Assembly: GCA_903936705.1 (NCBI GenBank)
Contig: CAIZWN010000078.1
Location: 1 to 64,000, forward strand
Reading direction: 5' to 3'
From: an uncultured Myxococcales bacterium
GTDB taxonomy: Bacteria > Myxococcota_A > UBA9042 > DTJE01
Length of the DNA stretch: 64,000 bases
The translations under genes were made by a program, and so were the position numbers. The notes under the pieces are model-generated. The model made no database searches, was not told the origin of the DNA, and worked only from the letters and a program-made list of their open reading frames with translations. Shown piece after piece: positions 17,834-26,903 of the stretch. Within the stretch, counting starts at the first letter, position 1. Each line of letters starts with the position of its first letter.

Positions 17834-19492
17834 ATGGTAGGCAATCAGCAGCTTCGAGAGTTGCACCAGCGTCTCTACGAGGCCAATGAACGCCGAATTC
17901 GCGAGCTGGTAGGAACTCCTCGACGATTCACACACCAGGACCTTGACCGGTACGAATCCGATCTGGCCACGTCGATTCCGCTTGACTGGCAGCCTTCCAC
18001 GCCAGCAGTCCTTCGTGCGGCAATTCGCCATGCTCGCGTCATCCTAGTCGGGGATTACCATTCGTTACGCCAGTCGCAACGCGGTTTCTTGCGCATATTG
18101 CGGGCGGTGCGAGCCAGTAATTTCACGATCGGTCTGGAGTTTGTTTCGGCCCGCTATCAGAAATCAGTAGATGACTATGTCGCAGGCAGGATTGATGACG
18201 ACGTCTTCTTGCGGCGATCGGAATATGCCAGGTCCTGGCCGTCGTACCAGGTATGGCCGAACTTCAGGCCAATTTTTGATCATGCCAAAAGGCGAGGCGC
18301 GCGTGTTCTGGCGCTGGACTGCCCGTCATCGGAGTGCGGCACCGTATGGTCGCGATCAAGCTTTGCCGCCTGGCGAATAGCCGAGTCGGTACGCGAGAAT
18401 CCTTCCAGCAAGGTTGCGGTTCTGATCGGCGAGGCGCACCTTGCGCCAAACCATCTTCCCCTCGAACTGAAACGGTGCCTTGATCGCCTGGGAATTGTTG
18501 CCAACGTCCTGGTGCTGCACCAGAACCTTGACCAATTGTGGTTCGAGTTGATGGAGCGTGGAATCCAGGACAATGTCGATGCCGTACGCCTGGCGGATGA
18601 CCGTTATGCAGTGCTTGTCAGCACGCCGATTGCTGCCCAGGCTTCATTCCTCGCGGCCATGTCAGGCGAGGAGGCATCAGAGGCTGGCGATCGCGCTGCG
18701 GTCAGGCGCCAGTTCAAACACTACCTTTCGGCACTGGCCCGCTTTATCGGGATCCGTGCTGATTGCCTGCTTGATGGCGTGACGGTCTGCGGTCCAGGAG
18801 ATCTGGCTCCGGTTCAGGCGCTGGCGTCACAGTTTGATGCGGAAACGTTCCAGTTCATCAGTTCCCGGATCGAGGAAGGCGAATCACTGTGCCTGCCCGA
18901 AATGAACCTCGTGTACCTTGCCCACCTAGGGCCTACGCACATGGGAGAGGAGGCGGCTCATTTCCTGAAGGCACGCCTTGCTTCGGGACCGCTACCCGAT
19001 GAACCGATAGACTTTCTTTACGGACGGACGTTGCACGAGGCACTTGGGTACTTCGGCGCCAAGGTCTTCAATCCCAAACGAAAGCCGCCGACCGAATCGC
19101 TGTTGCGGCGTGTAGGGCGCCGTGAAAACGTCAATGACAGCCATGACGACGTGTCGCCCGAGTTGACAGTGGCTGTGCAACTGACCTCCTGGCATCGCGC
19201 GCGCCAGTGGAAGCGGAACTTCAGTCGCGATTCATTCGACGCGCACATCAAGTCATTGGGTCTTTCCGGGGGGGTTCAGGACCTGGGTCCTGATCTGCTG
19301 GTGCCTATCGTGCACCTGTTGGGATACGAGATGGGCGAACGTATCTGGATGGCATTTCGAATCGGCGAATTCCCGGACACTCGCCTGCAGTCCTTGTTTC
19401 GCGCCAACCTCGAAGCTCCCGGTGTCGCTTTCGACCTTTGGCATGGCTTGGCAAGCTCTCTGCGTTCGATTAGACTCCCGACTCGTTTCTGA
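17834..19492 (+). CDS. ChaN/TIKI-superfamily-like protein (haem-binding uptake fold), cytoplasmic
   Basis: Residues ~60-240 resemble the ChaN/EreA-like TIKI fold: ARVILVGDYHSLRQSQRGF (the usual GExHD region has Asp and His here), FTIGLEFVS, then VAVLIGEAHLAPNHLP with a second GExH. Two such motifs form the putative active or metal/haem site in this superfamily. The C-terminal ~300 residues are unfamiliar. No signal peptide or lipobox is present, unlike ChaN lipoproteins, so it is probably cytoplasmic. GGAGG lies upstream of ATG 17834. It ends 34 bp before the KOW protein gene and is likely co-transcribed. Function is unknown. Confidence 0.7.
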   Translation: MVGNQQLRELHQRLYEANERRIRELVGTPRRFTHQDLDRYESDLATSIPLDWQPSTPAVLRAAIRHARVILVGDYHSLRQSQRGFLRILRAVRASNFTIGLEFVSARYQKSVDDYVAGRIDDDVFLRRSEYARSWPSYQVWPNFRPIFDHAKRRGARVLALDCPSSECGTVWSRSSFAAWRIAESVRENPSSKVAVLIGEAHLAPNHLPLELKRCLDRLGIVANVLVLHQNLDQLWFELMERGIQDNVDAVRLADDRYAVLVSTPIAAQASFLAAMSGEEASEAGDRAAVRRQFKHYLSALARFIGIRADCLLDGVTVCGPGDLAPVQALASQFDAETFQFISSRIEEGESLCLPEMNLVYLAHLGPTHMGEEAAHFLKARLASGPLPDEPIDFLYGRTLHEALGYFGAKVFNPKRKPPTESLLRRVGRRENVNDSHDDVSPELTVAVQLTSWHRARQWKRNFSRDSFDAHIKSLGLSGGVQDLGPDLLVPIVHLLGYEMGERIWMAFRIGEFPDTRLQSLFRANLEAPGVAFDLWHGLASSLRSIRLPTRF

Positions 19493-19526
19493 GCGCCCGG
19501 CGTTGTTTCGCCGGTAGGAGTCGCCA

Positions 19527-20486
19527 GTGTCGTTCGGTGAATCGTTCAATGGTCTGGATGCCGCCTCCTTTGATGCGCTCGAGCCACGAAAGTGGTCCTC
19601 GAATGTTTTCAATATGGAAAGGATGCGTCTGCGTGACCAGTTGCGCTTCCTTGGGACCTCCATGGAAGCGGCGCTGGCGCACGATCGCCATCTTGCCTGG
19701 GACGTCACGCCCCATGCCCCAAGCGTGTTCAACGCCAAGAAGGTCAGCGAGTTGGTGCTTTATTTCACGCGATCCCAGGAACACCAGAAGGCCATAGCGC
19801 CGCTGCTGGACTCCAGGATTTCCCTGCCCGACCAGATTTCGGATGCGGGCGAACACCACCGACACCTGATCCTGGGTCTGCGTATAACCCACGATGGCGT
19901 CGAGGCCGGCCTGATGTGCCACTCGACGGCCTGGCTGGATGTGATGAATCTGCTGAACCGGTGCCGCCAGCCTTCGGAGTCCCTGGACTTCGTGCGGATG
20001 GTCAGGTCGATGCCGGAGGGATGCACGGCCCGCGTTGCGCCCGACCTGGAGGTGCCGGCTGCCGAGTTCGACACCGAACACCTCAAGCGGCTTGAGGAAG
20101 CCGTCCTGAACGAAAGCTTCCTCATCCGAATTGGTCGATGGATGCAGCCGGGCGACCCACTCCTGGCCTCGTCCACACTTCTTCCGTACCTTCGAATTCT
20201 GCTGCCGGGTTTGCTGCCGCTGTGGGACTTTTTCGCATGGCGTCCCGCCTCGAATTACCTGGTCGGTGCGTCGCCATCGGGTGGGGGTACCGTCAAGGAT
20301 GCTCCTGTCGTGTCGCACGATGGCGGGATCATTGATTTCGGCGTTGGAACAAAGGTGCGCCTGGTTGACGGCGTGTTCTCGGGCCGCACCGGGGTAGTTA
20401 TCGACATCGACGCGAAAGGCCACGTGCGTGTCCTGGTCGGGAAGGTGGCAATCCGCATGGACGCACGCCAGATGCGCCCCGTTTGA
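19527..20486 (+). CDS. KOW-motif-tailed protein of unknown function
   Basis: GTG start with GGAG 9 bases upstream. 319 aa. The first ~260 residues match nothing I recognise (MERMRLRDQLRFLGTSMEAAL, HHRHLILGLRITHDGVEAGL, a Trp/Phe-rich LPGLLPLWDFFAW). The last ~45 residues look like a KOW/SH3-like barrel as in NusG: GTKVRLVDGVFSGRTGVVIDI then VRVLVGKVAIRMDA. KOW domains usually bind RNA, ribosome or RNA polymerase partners. It follows the TIKI-like gene and converges with hslU 21 bp away. Role unknown. Confidence 0.65.
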   Translation: MSFGESFNGLDAASFDALEPRKWSSNVFNMERMRLRDQLRFLGTSMEAALAHDRHLAWDVTPHAPSVFNAKKVSELVLYFTRSQEHQKAIAPLLDSRISLPDQISDAGEHHRHLILGLRITHDGVEAGLMCHSTAWLDVMNLLNRCRQPSESLDFVRMVRSMPEGCTARVAPDLEVPAAEFDTEHLKRLEEAVLNESFLIRIGRWMQPGDPLLASSTLLPYLRILLPGLLPLWDFFAWRPASNYLVGASPSGGGTVKDAPVVSHDGGIIDFGVGTKVRLVDGVFSGRTGVVIDIDAKGHVRVLVGKVAIRMDARQMRPV

Positions 20487-20507
20487 TCCTGCCCGCAATA
20501 ACCTGCT

Positions 20508-21824
20508 TTACAGGATGTACCGGCTGAGATCCTCGTCCTTCAGGATGTCGCCCAATCGGGCCTTGACGTAGGCTGCCGTGATCGGGATTGTCTGGCCGCG
20601 TATGTCTGGGGCGTGGAAAGAGACCTCTTCCAGCACCTTTTCCAGCACTGTGTGCAGACGCCGCGCCCCGATGTTCTCGAAGCGGGCGTTCAGTTCGGCC
20701 GCGACTTCCGCCACAGCCTCGATTCCGTCGTCTTCGAAGCGCAAAGTCACGCCTTCGGTCACCATCAGTGCCTGGTACTGCTTCAAAAGGCTGTTCTCGG
20801 GCTCGCGAAGGATTCGAACGAAATCGTCCCGATTCAGGGACGTCAGTTCCACGCGAATCGGAAACCGTCCCTGCATTTCGGGGATCAGGTCCGACACCTT
20901 CGATACGTGAAACGCACCTGCGGCAATGAACAGAATGTGGTCCGTTCTGACGATGCCGTACTTGGTTGTGACCTGGGTGCCTTCGATGATCGGCAGAAGA
21001 TCTCGCTGGACCCCCTCGCGGGACACCTCGGGCCCGTGACCTCCCTCGCGTCCGGCGACCTTGTCCATCTCGTCAATGAATACTATGCCGTTGTTCTGGG
21101 CACGATCCAGCGCGGTCTTGTTGATTTTGTCCGGGTCAAGAAGGCGGTCTCGCTGTTCCACTTCGAAGGCGTGCATGGCGTCACGAACAGTCGCCTGACG
21201 CTGTCGTGTCTTGCGGGGCATCGAATTCCCCAGCATGTCCTGCAACTGCATTCCGACTTCTTCCATGCCTGCGTTCGAGAAAATCGACATCATGGGTGAC
21301 GAGTTGTCCGCGACATCAAACTTCAAAGGCCGATCGTCAAGGGTTCCGGCCTGCAACTTCTGCCGCACAACGTCGCGCGAATCCGCCCGCAGGTCCTCGT
21401 GCTGGGCGTACAGCGCGTCCATGACGTGATCCTCGGCCAGCGTCTTCGCTTGGGTTGATACCTTTGCCCCTTCCTCGGCCTTCAGCATGTTGACGCTGCA
21501 TTCAACCAGGTCGCGAATCATCCCCTCGACGTCGCGCCCGACATAGCCGACCTCGGTGTACTTGGACGCCTCGACCTTCACGAACGGAGCTCGCGCCAGT
21601 CGCGCCAACCGGCGGGCGATTTCGGTCTTGCCGACTCCTGTCGGGCCGATCATCAGGATGTTCTTGGGGGTGATCTCGTCGCGCAAGGGGCCATCAACAT
21701 GGATTCGCCGCCAGCGATTTCGCATCGCCACGGCAACCAGCCGCTTGGCGTCGTTCTGCCCGACGATATACCGGTCAAGTTCGACCAGGATTTCCTTTGG
21801 GGTCAGGTCTCGTTCGGCATCCAT
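20508..21824 (-). CDS. hslU: ATP-dependent protease ATPase subunit HslU
   Basis: HslU is the AAA+ unfoldase that feeds substrates into HslV in the cytoplasm. Walker A GPTGVGKT is at residues 60-67, Walker B IVFIDEMDKV is mid-protein, and the C-terminal DILKDEDLSRYIL tail inserts into HslV. The intermediate I-domain, between Walker A and B, is present. 438 aa is typical. The ATG shares one base with the hslV stop (TGATG); a GTG codon immediately upstream at 21827 is an alternative. It is the last gene of xerC-hslV-hslU. Confidence 0.97.
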   Translation of the reverse strand: MDAERDLTPKEILVELDRYIVGQNDAKRLVAVAMRNRWRRIHVDGPLRDEITPKNILMIGPTGVGKTEIARRLARLARAPFVKVEASKYTEVGYVGRDVEGMIRDLVECSVNMLKAEEGAKVSTQAKTLAEDHVMDALYAQHEDLRADSRDVVRQKLQAGTLDDRPLKFDVADNSSPMMSIFSNAGMEEVGMQLQDMLGNSMPRKTRQRQATVRDAMHAFEVEQRDRLLDPDKINKTALDRAQNNGIVFIDEMDKVAGREGGHGPEVSREGVQRDLLPIIEGTQVTTKYGIVRTDHILFIAAGAFHVSKVSDLIPEMQGRFPIRVELTSLNRDDFVRILREPENSLLKQYQALMVTEGVTLRFEDDGIEAVAEVAAELNARFENIGARRLHTVLEKVLEEVSFHAPDIRGQTIPITAAYVKARLGDILKDEDLSRYIL

Positions 21825-22387
21825 CACGGAAGTTCCTCCAGGGTGATCGATTCGTTCGTGAAGATGCAGATTCCAGCGGCAATCTTCATTGCGGTCCGTG
21901 CGATCTCCGCCGCTGGCAGTTGGGTGTGTTCCATCAAGGCCCTGGCTGCAGCCAGCGCGTATGGCCCTCCGGAACCGATTGCTATCACGCCTTCGTCTGG
22001 TTCGATTACATCACCAGCGCCCGTAATCAGGAAGGTCTTCTCGCGGTCTGCGACCAGCAGCATCGCGTCCAGCCGGCGCAACAGCCGATCCGTGCGCCAG
22101 TCCTTGGCAAGTTCGACTGCGGATCGCGCCAGATTGCCATTCAGGTCCTTCAGTTTGCCCTCGAACCGTTCGAACAGCGTGAAGGCGTCGGCAGTCGAAC
22201 CGGCAAAGCCCGTGATGACCTTGCCGCCATGGACCTTGCGCACCTTGCTGGCCGTATGCTTGAGAATCGTGTCACCGTAGGAAACCTGACCATCGCCGGC
22301 AACCACCACCGAGTCGTTTCGCCTTACGGCGATGACCGTGGTTCCGCGCAGGTTGTCCAAGGTTCTATCGAAGGTTCGTTCCGCCAT
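21824..22387 (-). CDS. hslV: ATP-dependent protease peptidase subunit HslV
   Basis: HslV is the N-terminal-threonine peptidase of the HslUV complex. The catalytic Thr is in [11 protein letters not shown], so a ~15-residue propeptide must be removed if ATG 22387 is used. I prefer 22387 because GGAG lies 6 bases upstream; ATG 22399 has no good site. The conserved [13 protein letters not shown] and [10 protein letters not shown] segments are present. Length 187 aa. It starts 38 bp after xerC and is coupled to hslU. Confidence 0.96.
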   Translation of the reverse strand: MAERTFDRTLDNLRGTTVIAVRRNDSVVVAGDGQVSYGDTILKHTASKVRKVHGGKVITGFAGSTADAFTLFERFEGKLKDLNGNLARSAVELAKDWRTDRLLRRLDAMLLVADREKTFLITGAGDVIEPDEGVIAIGSGGPYALAAARALMEHTQLPAAEIARTAMKIAAGICIFTNESITLEELP

Positions 22388-22425
22388 GTCGTTCTCCATT
22401 GCCGCATCAGGCGACAGTAAAAGTC

Positions 22426-23358
22426 CTATCCCTTCGCCCTAGGGTGGGAGTGATCGTACACGGCTTGCAGTCGCGCAAGCGTGACGTGAGTGTACTTCTG
22501 GGTTGTCGACAGACGCGCGTGTCCCAGCAGTTCCTGTATGTCGCGAAGGTCGGCACCGCCGTCCATGAGATGCGTTGCAAAAGAATGGCGCAGCGCGTGG
22601 GGATGCACGTGCCTGATCAAGGCGGCTTTTGCCACGGCGTTGTCGATCAGCCGGCCAACGCTGCGCACAGTAAGTCGGCCTCCGCGGAAGTTCAGGAACA
22701 ACGCACCCGGGTCCAGACCGCGTTTAAGCAGCGACGGGCGGACATCAAGCCATATTCGCAGGGCCGCCAGTGCTTTCGAGCCAACGGGAACGATGCGCTC
22801 CTTGCGCCCCTTGCCCATGACGCGGGCCTGACCGGCCTTCAGGTCGACGCTACCAACGTTCATTCCCGCCAGTTCCGATACGCGGAAGCCTCCAGCGTAA
22901 AGAAGTTCAAGGACGGCGCGGTCGCGCAAACCAAGTGGCGTCTTGGGGTCGGGCGCCTCCAGCAGGACGAACAGTTCGTCAACCGGAACGAAGTCGGGAA
23001 GACGGTTCGTCTTGCGAGGCCCTCTGATGCCAGCCCACGGGTTCGAGGCCACTATCCCCCTGCGCTTCCAGAATCGATACATTCCACGCACGGCAGACAG
23101 CTTGCGGGAAATCGAGGCTGGCCCGTGGCGCATCGTATCCATCGCCGCAAACCAGGATTCTATTCCTCGGCGGTCAAGTTCCATTGGCTCCAAACCGCTA
23201 CGCTGAAGGACCTCCATCAGTTCCAGACAGTCGGCGCGATAGGCCTTCAAGGTATGTGGGGATGCGCTGCGGCCAACCTCCATATGGACCAGATAGGATT
23301 GCAGGTGCTGATGCCAGGAAGGGGTGATCGGACTTTCCGGGGAAGGCGGCCGTGCCAT
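22426..23358 (-). CDS. xerC: Tyrosine recombinase XerC
   Basis: XerC works with XerD to resolve chromosome dimers at dif. All catalytic residues are in place: Arg159 (GGFRVSEL), Lys183, His254 and Arg257 (HALRHSF), His280 (LLGH) and nucleophile Tyr289 (QKYTHV). Start is at ATG 23358 with AGGG upstream, giving 310 aa; the longer frame extends into the lipoprotein gene. The xerC-hslV-hslU order is the codV-type operon known from Bacillus and many other bacteria, which argues for XerC rather than a phage integrase. Confidence 0.93.
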   Translation of the reverse strand: MARPPSPESPITPSWHQHLQSYLVHMEVGRSASPHTLKAYRADCLELMEVLQRSGLEPMELDRRGIESWFAAMDTMRHGPASISRKLSAVRGMYRFWKRRGIVASNPWAGIRGPRKTNRLPDFVPVDELFVLLEAPDPKTPLGLRDRAVLELLYAGGFRVSELAGMNVGSVDLKAGQARVMGKGRKERIVPVGSKALAALRIWLDVRPSLLKRGLDPGALFLNFRGGRLTVRSVGRLIDNAVAKAALIRHVHPHALRHSFATHLMDGGADLRDIQELLGHARLSTTQKYTHVTLARLQAVYDHSHPRAKG

Positions 23359-23383
23359 GAGCCCTATTGTGGTAATGCGCAGC

Positions 23384-24091
23384 TCATCCTGCAAGGGGAG
23401 AAGGGACATCCTGGATGACATCCTCAATGACATCTTCGATAACAGGCTGGTCAATCAAGCGCTGCTGGCAGAAACCGTCCAGGCAGTGTTCGGTCGACTT
23501 GCAGACGGTGGTGTTCCACTGCGAGGCGTTGAAGCTGCAAATACCAGACACTCTGTCTCCGCTGCAACGGGCTTCCTCTGGCGTGCAGCTCTCCTTCGCC
23601 TTGCACTCGTTCCCTTTGCAGGACATCCCGTTCTCGCAGGACGCAGACGTGCGCTTCCCATCGACGCAGACAGCCATTACATCGAAATTGCAAATCGGCA
23701 GATTCTCACCGGGGCTGCAGTCATCCGGACGGCAGGCGCCGGCATGGCAGGACTCGAATTTCGGACACTGGGAGAAAGATTGAACCATTCCGTCATCCGA
23801 ACAGACCCTCACGGTGTCGATGCCCTCGCACCGTTCCATCCCGGGAGGCGTGCAGATCCGGGAGACGCAGGCGCCAGCGAAACAATTACCGTCAGGAAAA
23901 CAGGGTCGCAAGTCGCTCAATCGGCGCCCGTCCTGTGTGCAAACAGCAGTGTAGTTGCCAAGACAGTATCTGGCGTCCGGGGTGCAAAGCGTTGCCGGCA
24001 GGACACTTTTGTCTTGTGAGGCGCATGACGAAGCCAGGAGGACTACCAGGCCAATTGCGAAAATCGAGGACCTCGGATTGAAAATGTACAT
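23384..24091 (-). CDS. Cysteine-rich lipoprotein
   Basis: I place the start at ATG 24091 (GGAGG upstream): MYIFNPRSSIFAIGLVVLLASSC is a lipoprotein signal with the lipidated Cys at 23. The 235-aa protein then has about 24 cysteines in repeated units of ~30-35 residues (patterns such as CFxGxCVxRxC, ESCHAGACRPDDC, NGMSCKGNEC, EHCLDGFC). This resembles disulfide-knotted surface lipoproteins common in Myxococcota. The C-terminal tail has a short repeat VIEDVIEDVIQDV. It is 25 bp upstream of xerC and may share its transcript, though the link is probably accidental. Confidence 0.75.
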   Translation of the reverse strand: MYIFNPRSSIFAIGLVVLLASSCASQDKSVLPATLCTPDARYCLGNYTAVCTQDGRRLSDLRPCFPDGNCFAGACVSRICTPPGMERCEGIDTVRVCSDDGMVQSFSQCPKFESCHAGACRPDDCSPGENLPICNFDVMAVCVDGKRTSASCENGMSCKGNECKAKESCTPEEARCSGDRVSGICSFNASQWNTTVCKSTEHCLDGFCQQRLIDQPVIEDVIEDVIQDVPSPLAG

Positions 24092-24198
24092 GTTGAAGTG
24101 ACCTCCGGACGACAAACCGGACGCTACCACAGCTGGCATTGCGCGTGGTAATGGCACGCGATGATATACTCGCATTTCTTGTTTGATGAGGCGCAAGG

Positions 24199-24483
24199 AT
24201 GGCAGGACCAGCGAAGCCCCCGGTTCCCTTGAAGGTGCGCGACGAAATCGCAGGCGGCGTTTACGCGAACAACATGATGGTCTCGCACACTCGCGAGGAA
24301 TTCGTGCTTGATTTCGTCTACCTTGCGCCAACCCAGGCCGTCCTGAATGCGCGTGTGATATCCAGTCCGGGCCATTTGAAGCGGATCATCAAGGCGCTCA
24401 GCGAAAACCTGCGGCGCTACGAAGATCAGTATGGTGCGATTCAGGAGGGCACCCCTCCAAAAAAAGACAAGACCGTGAACTAG
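24199..24483 (+). CDS. DUF3467 protein
   Basis: 94 aa matching the small DUF3467 family: YANNMMVSHTREEFVLDFVYLAP, then ARVISSPGHLKRIIKALSENLRRYE. Function is not established. The basic C-terminus (KKDKTVN) is unstructured. A TATACT-like -10 sits at 24165-24170. Divergent from the cysteine-rich lipoprotein and 77 bp upstream of malQ. Confidence 0.88.
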   Translation: MAGPAKPPVPLKVRDEIAGGVYANNMMVSHTREEFVLDFVYLAPTQAVLNARVISSPGHLKRIIKALSENLRRYEDQYGAIQEGTPPKKDKTVN

Positions 24484-24560
24484 GCTGCGTCCCCCAATTG
24501 AGGTCCGTCGCAAGACGTGGCGATTATTGAACCGGTGTGCAGGGGCCGGATGGGTGAAAG

Positions 24561-26201
24561 ATGTTCAGTGAAACGCCCGAGTTCCTGGAACGTGCGGCCG
24601 CCCGATCACACTGGCAACGCGTCGGGGTGCAGCGCAGGCGAGGAGTTTGTGTGCCGTTGTTCTCGCTGCGCAGCGGGCGTGATTGCGGGATAGGCGACGT
24701 GGGCGATCTCCAGGCGCTGGTCGATTGGAGCGTCCAGATCGGGGCCGAGGTCATCCAGTTGCTGCCGGTCAACGACATGGGGATGGACAACTGTCCGTAT
24801 TCAGCGGTCTCTGCGTTCGCCTTGGACCCTGTTTTCGTGGCACTTGACCGCATTCCAGGGCTTGCCGATGACATCGGTTGGCAGAATCGCGTCCGGGAAT
24901 GTTCTGCGGCGGCGCCTGGCGGCCCGCGTGTGTCCTGGCAGCCGGTGCGTCGCATCAAGCGAGAGTTGCTTGAGGAGGCATTGCGGCGGCTGGACGGAAC
25001 CTCGCTGCGAAAGACCCTTTCCGATTTCAAGGCGCGTAATTCGTGGCTTTTGGACTATCTTCCGTATCGTGTCCTGAAGGAGATCGAGGGCTACGCGTCA
25101 TGGGAAACCTGGGCGCCCCGCTATTCGGAACCAGGTGCCGTCGAACTGGCCTTGGCGACTCACGAAGACATTACTTCCCTGCACTTGTTTGCCCAGTGGG
25201 TTCTGGACGCCCAGTTCAGCCAGGCTCGTGAATACGCTGCCGCACGCGGGGTCATGATCGAGGGCGACATCCCGATCCTTGTTTCGCGAGACAGTGCCGA
25301 CGTTTGGCGTTTGCCTCACCTGTTCAATATGGACGTGTCCGCGGGGGCGCCGCCTGACATGTATGCCGAGGACGGCCAGAACTGGGGATTTCCGACCTAC
25401 AGGTGGGACGTGATGGCCGCGACCGGCTATTCCTGGTGGATCGAGCGCCTGCGCCACGCCGAACGATATTTCGACCTTTACCGGATTGATCATGTCGTCG
25501 GGTTCTTCCGAATCTGGACGATTCCTGCTGGCCATCAGACTGGCAGGGCAGGGCGCTTTGTCCCGGCCGAGGAATGGACCTGGGGCGCGCAGGGCCGCGG
25601 CATTCTTCAGATGATGCTGGATGCCAGTCGGATGCTGCCGTTGGCCGAGGATTTGGGTACGATTCCGGACGTGTGCCGGTCGACCTTGCTGGATATGGGC
25701 ATCTGCGGGTTCAAGGTCCAGCGATGGGAGAAGCGATGGCACCAGGACCGAGGGTTCATCCTGCCGCGCGACTACGTTCCGCTGTCCATGGCTACCTTGT
25801 CGACGCACGACTCCGAGATCCTGGCGCAGTGGTGGTTCGAGAACCCCGGTGAACGCAACGAGCTGTTTGGACTGCTGGGGCACGATGGATCTGCGCCATC
25901 GGCGCTTACACCAGGACTTCACAGGGAGATCGTTCGGTGGCTGTCGCTTGGGAGCCAGTTGTTCACCGTTCTGCAGATTCAGGAACTGTTGTGGCCGGAA
26001 GGTGCGTTGCCTGGAGATCCGGCTGAACATCGGATCAATTTGCCGGGCATCGTCAACGAGAGTAACTGGACCTGGCGCTGCCCAGTGCCAATGGAGAACC
26101 TGGTAGCCGATACCGACAGGGCCCAGGCCATCAGGTCAAACTGGTGCGAGTTGCAATCGGAGAACGCAGCGCAAGCCTCTAATTCCCTGAAAAGAAATTG
26201 A
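24561..26201 (+). CDS. malQ: 4-alpha-glucanotransferase (amylomaltase)
   Basis: GH77 enzyme that transfers alpha-1,4-glucan segments in maltodextrin/glycogen metabolism. The nucleophile Asp is in YRIDHVVGFFRIW (~309), the acid/base Glu in PLAEDLGTIPDVC (~361), and the third carboxylate in LSTHDSE. The N-terminal GIGDVGDLQALVDWS and LLPVNDMGMDNCPYS segments are typical. 546 aa is slightly longer than the bacterial norm. No glycogen phosphorylase or branching enzyme lies nearby. Confidence 0.93.
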   Translation: MFSETPEFLERAAARSHWQRVGVQRRRGVCVPLFSLRSGRDCGIGDVGDLQALVDWSVQIGAEVIQLLPVNDMGMDNCPYSAVSAFALDPVFVALDRIPGLADDIGWQNRVRECSAAAPGGPRVSWQPVRRIKRELLEEALRRLDGTSLRKTLSDFKARNSWLLDYLPYRVLKEIEGYASWETWAPRYSEPGAVELALATHEDITSLHLFAQWVLDAQFSQAREYAAARGVMIEGDIPILVSRDSADVWRLPHLFNMDVSAGAPPDMYAEDGQNWGFPTYRWDVMAATGYSWWIERLRHAERYFDLYRIDHVVGFFRIWTIPAGHQTGRAGRFVPAEEWTWGAQGRGILQMMLDASRMLPLAEDLGTIPDVCRSTLLDMGICGFKVQRWEKRWHQDRGFILPRDYVPLSMATLSTHDSEILAQWWFENPGERNELFGLLGHDGSAPSALTPGLHREIVRWLSLGSQLFTVLQIQELLWPEGALPGDPAEHRINLPGIVNESNWTWRCPVPMENLVADTDRAQAIRSNWCELQSENAAQASNSLKRN

Positions 26202-26226
26202 CAAATACCGGTCCGTTGGGTAATTT
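26198..26226 (+). promoter_or_regulatory. Sigma70-type promoter before zapA
   Basis: TTGACA (26198-26203) and TAATTT (26221-26226) with 17-base spacing. It overlaps the malQ stop codon. The predicted start near 26233 gives a 27-base leader to ATG 26260 and would almost exclude the upstream ATG at 26239. Confidence 0.7.
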
Positions 26227-26259
26227 CAACTGGACTTTGTGCATGGGGCAGTCGTGGCA

Positions 26260-26586
26260 ATGGAGCGTCGTACCGTTGAGGTTATCCTCCAGGGTCGTCG
26301 CTTTGTGCTGCGTACCGGTGCCGGGGACGATGATCTGAATGTTGTCGTCGCCTTCGCCGAATCCCGCCTCGAAGAAACGAACCAGGCGGCAGGCGGAATG
26401 GGGCCGCACGCGGTTTCATTGCTGACGCTGCTGGGTGTGTGCGAGGAACTGCTGCGCGAGCGTCGCAAGATCGATGGGCTTCGAGAGAAGATCAGGAACA
26501 AATCGTCCCGGATTCTCGAGATGCTGGAAGGCGTGCCGCGTGCTGATGAAGGGAACAGCCCTCCGGTCGGGGGGATGAGCATATAG
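26260..26586 (+). CDS. zapA: Cell division protein ZapA-like
   Basis: ZapA stabilises FtsZ filaments. The small N-terminal domain (TVEVILQGRRFVLRTGAGDD) and the following long helix (HAVSLLTLLGVCEELLRERRKIDGLREKIR) match ZapA, which forms antiparallel coiled-coil dimers. 108 aa from ATG 26260, chosen because the promoter start lies only ~27 bases upstream; ATG 26239 is the alternative. Followed by a structured RNA candidate and rny, an order seen in other deltaproteobacterial genomes. Confidence 0.8.
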   Translation: MERRTVEVILQGRRFVLRTGAGDDDLNVVVAFAESRLEETNQAAGGMGPHAVSLLTLLGVCEELLRERRKIDGLREKIRNKSSRILEMLEGVPRADEGNSPPVGGMSI

Positions 26587-26600
26587 ATCTTGGCGTTGCG

Positions 26601-26777
26601 TGGGACACTTTGATGAATCGCCGGGCTGCCAGCGTGGCGCCCGGACAGACGAAGGACCTGATTTGAGGCGCACTTGGCGCCTCGGCGTGGAAGCGGTCCT
26701 TGATGTCCCCTTGCCCGTTGGGCGGGTCGCAGGTTGCGATTCCCCTGTCCGGGTCGTCAGATCTGCTCATCGTCCCA
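26601..26777 (+). ncRNA. ssrS: Probable 6S RNA between zapA and rny
   Basis: The 317-bp gap from 26587 to 26903 holds a nested rod-like fold of ~177 nt, the usual 6S size. Pairings are TGGGAC/GTCCCA (26601/26772), GATGA/TCATC (26612/26767), CCCGGACAG/CTGTCCGGG (26640/26745), AAGGACC/GGTCCTT (26652/26695) and a perfect apical GAGGCGC/GCGCCTC with a 5-base loop (26665/26677). The 3' side has a large single-stranded region with a small GCCC/GGGC hairpin, reminiscent of the 6S central bubble. TATAGA at 26582-26587 is a suitable -10. 6S RNA next to zapA is a known arrangement. The rest of the gap shows nothing but the rny leader. Confidence 0.6.
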
Positions 26778-26903
26778 AGCCGGCAGCATTATGCGTGAAA
26801 AGGGGCGGTTCCCCGTGGAATCGACGTTGGAGAGGTCCCGGTTCATATAGTGCCGGGGCCCCGGGAGCAATTATTGGCTTCCGGATGAGAAGGAGGTTGG
26901 ACC

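Noticed and set aside
22426-23358. Tyrosine recombinase as a mobile-element integrase
   Set aside because: It is in the conserved xerC-hslV-hslU order, with no att repeats, excisionase or cargo genes; the tRNA genes are 8 kb away.
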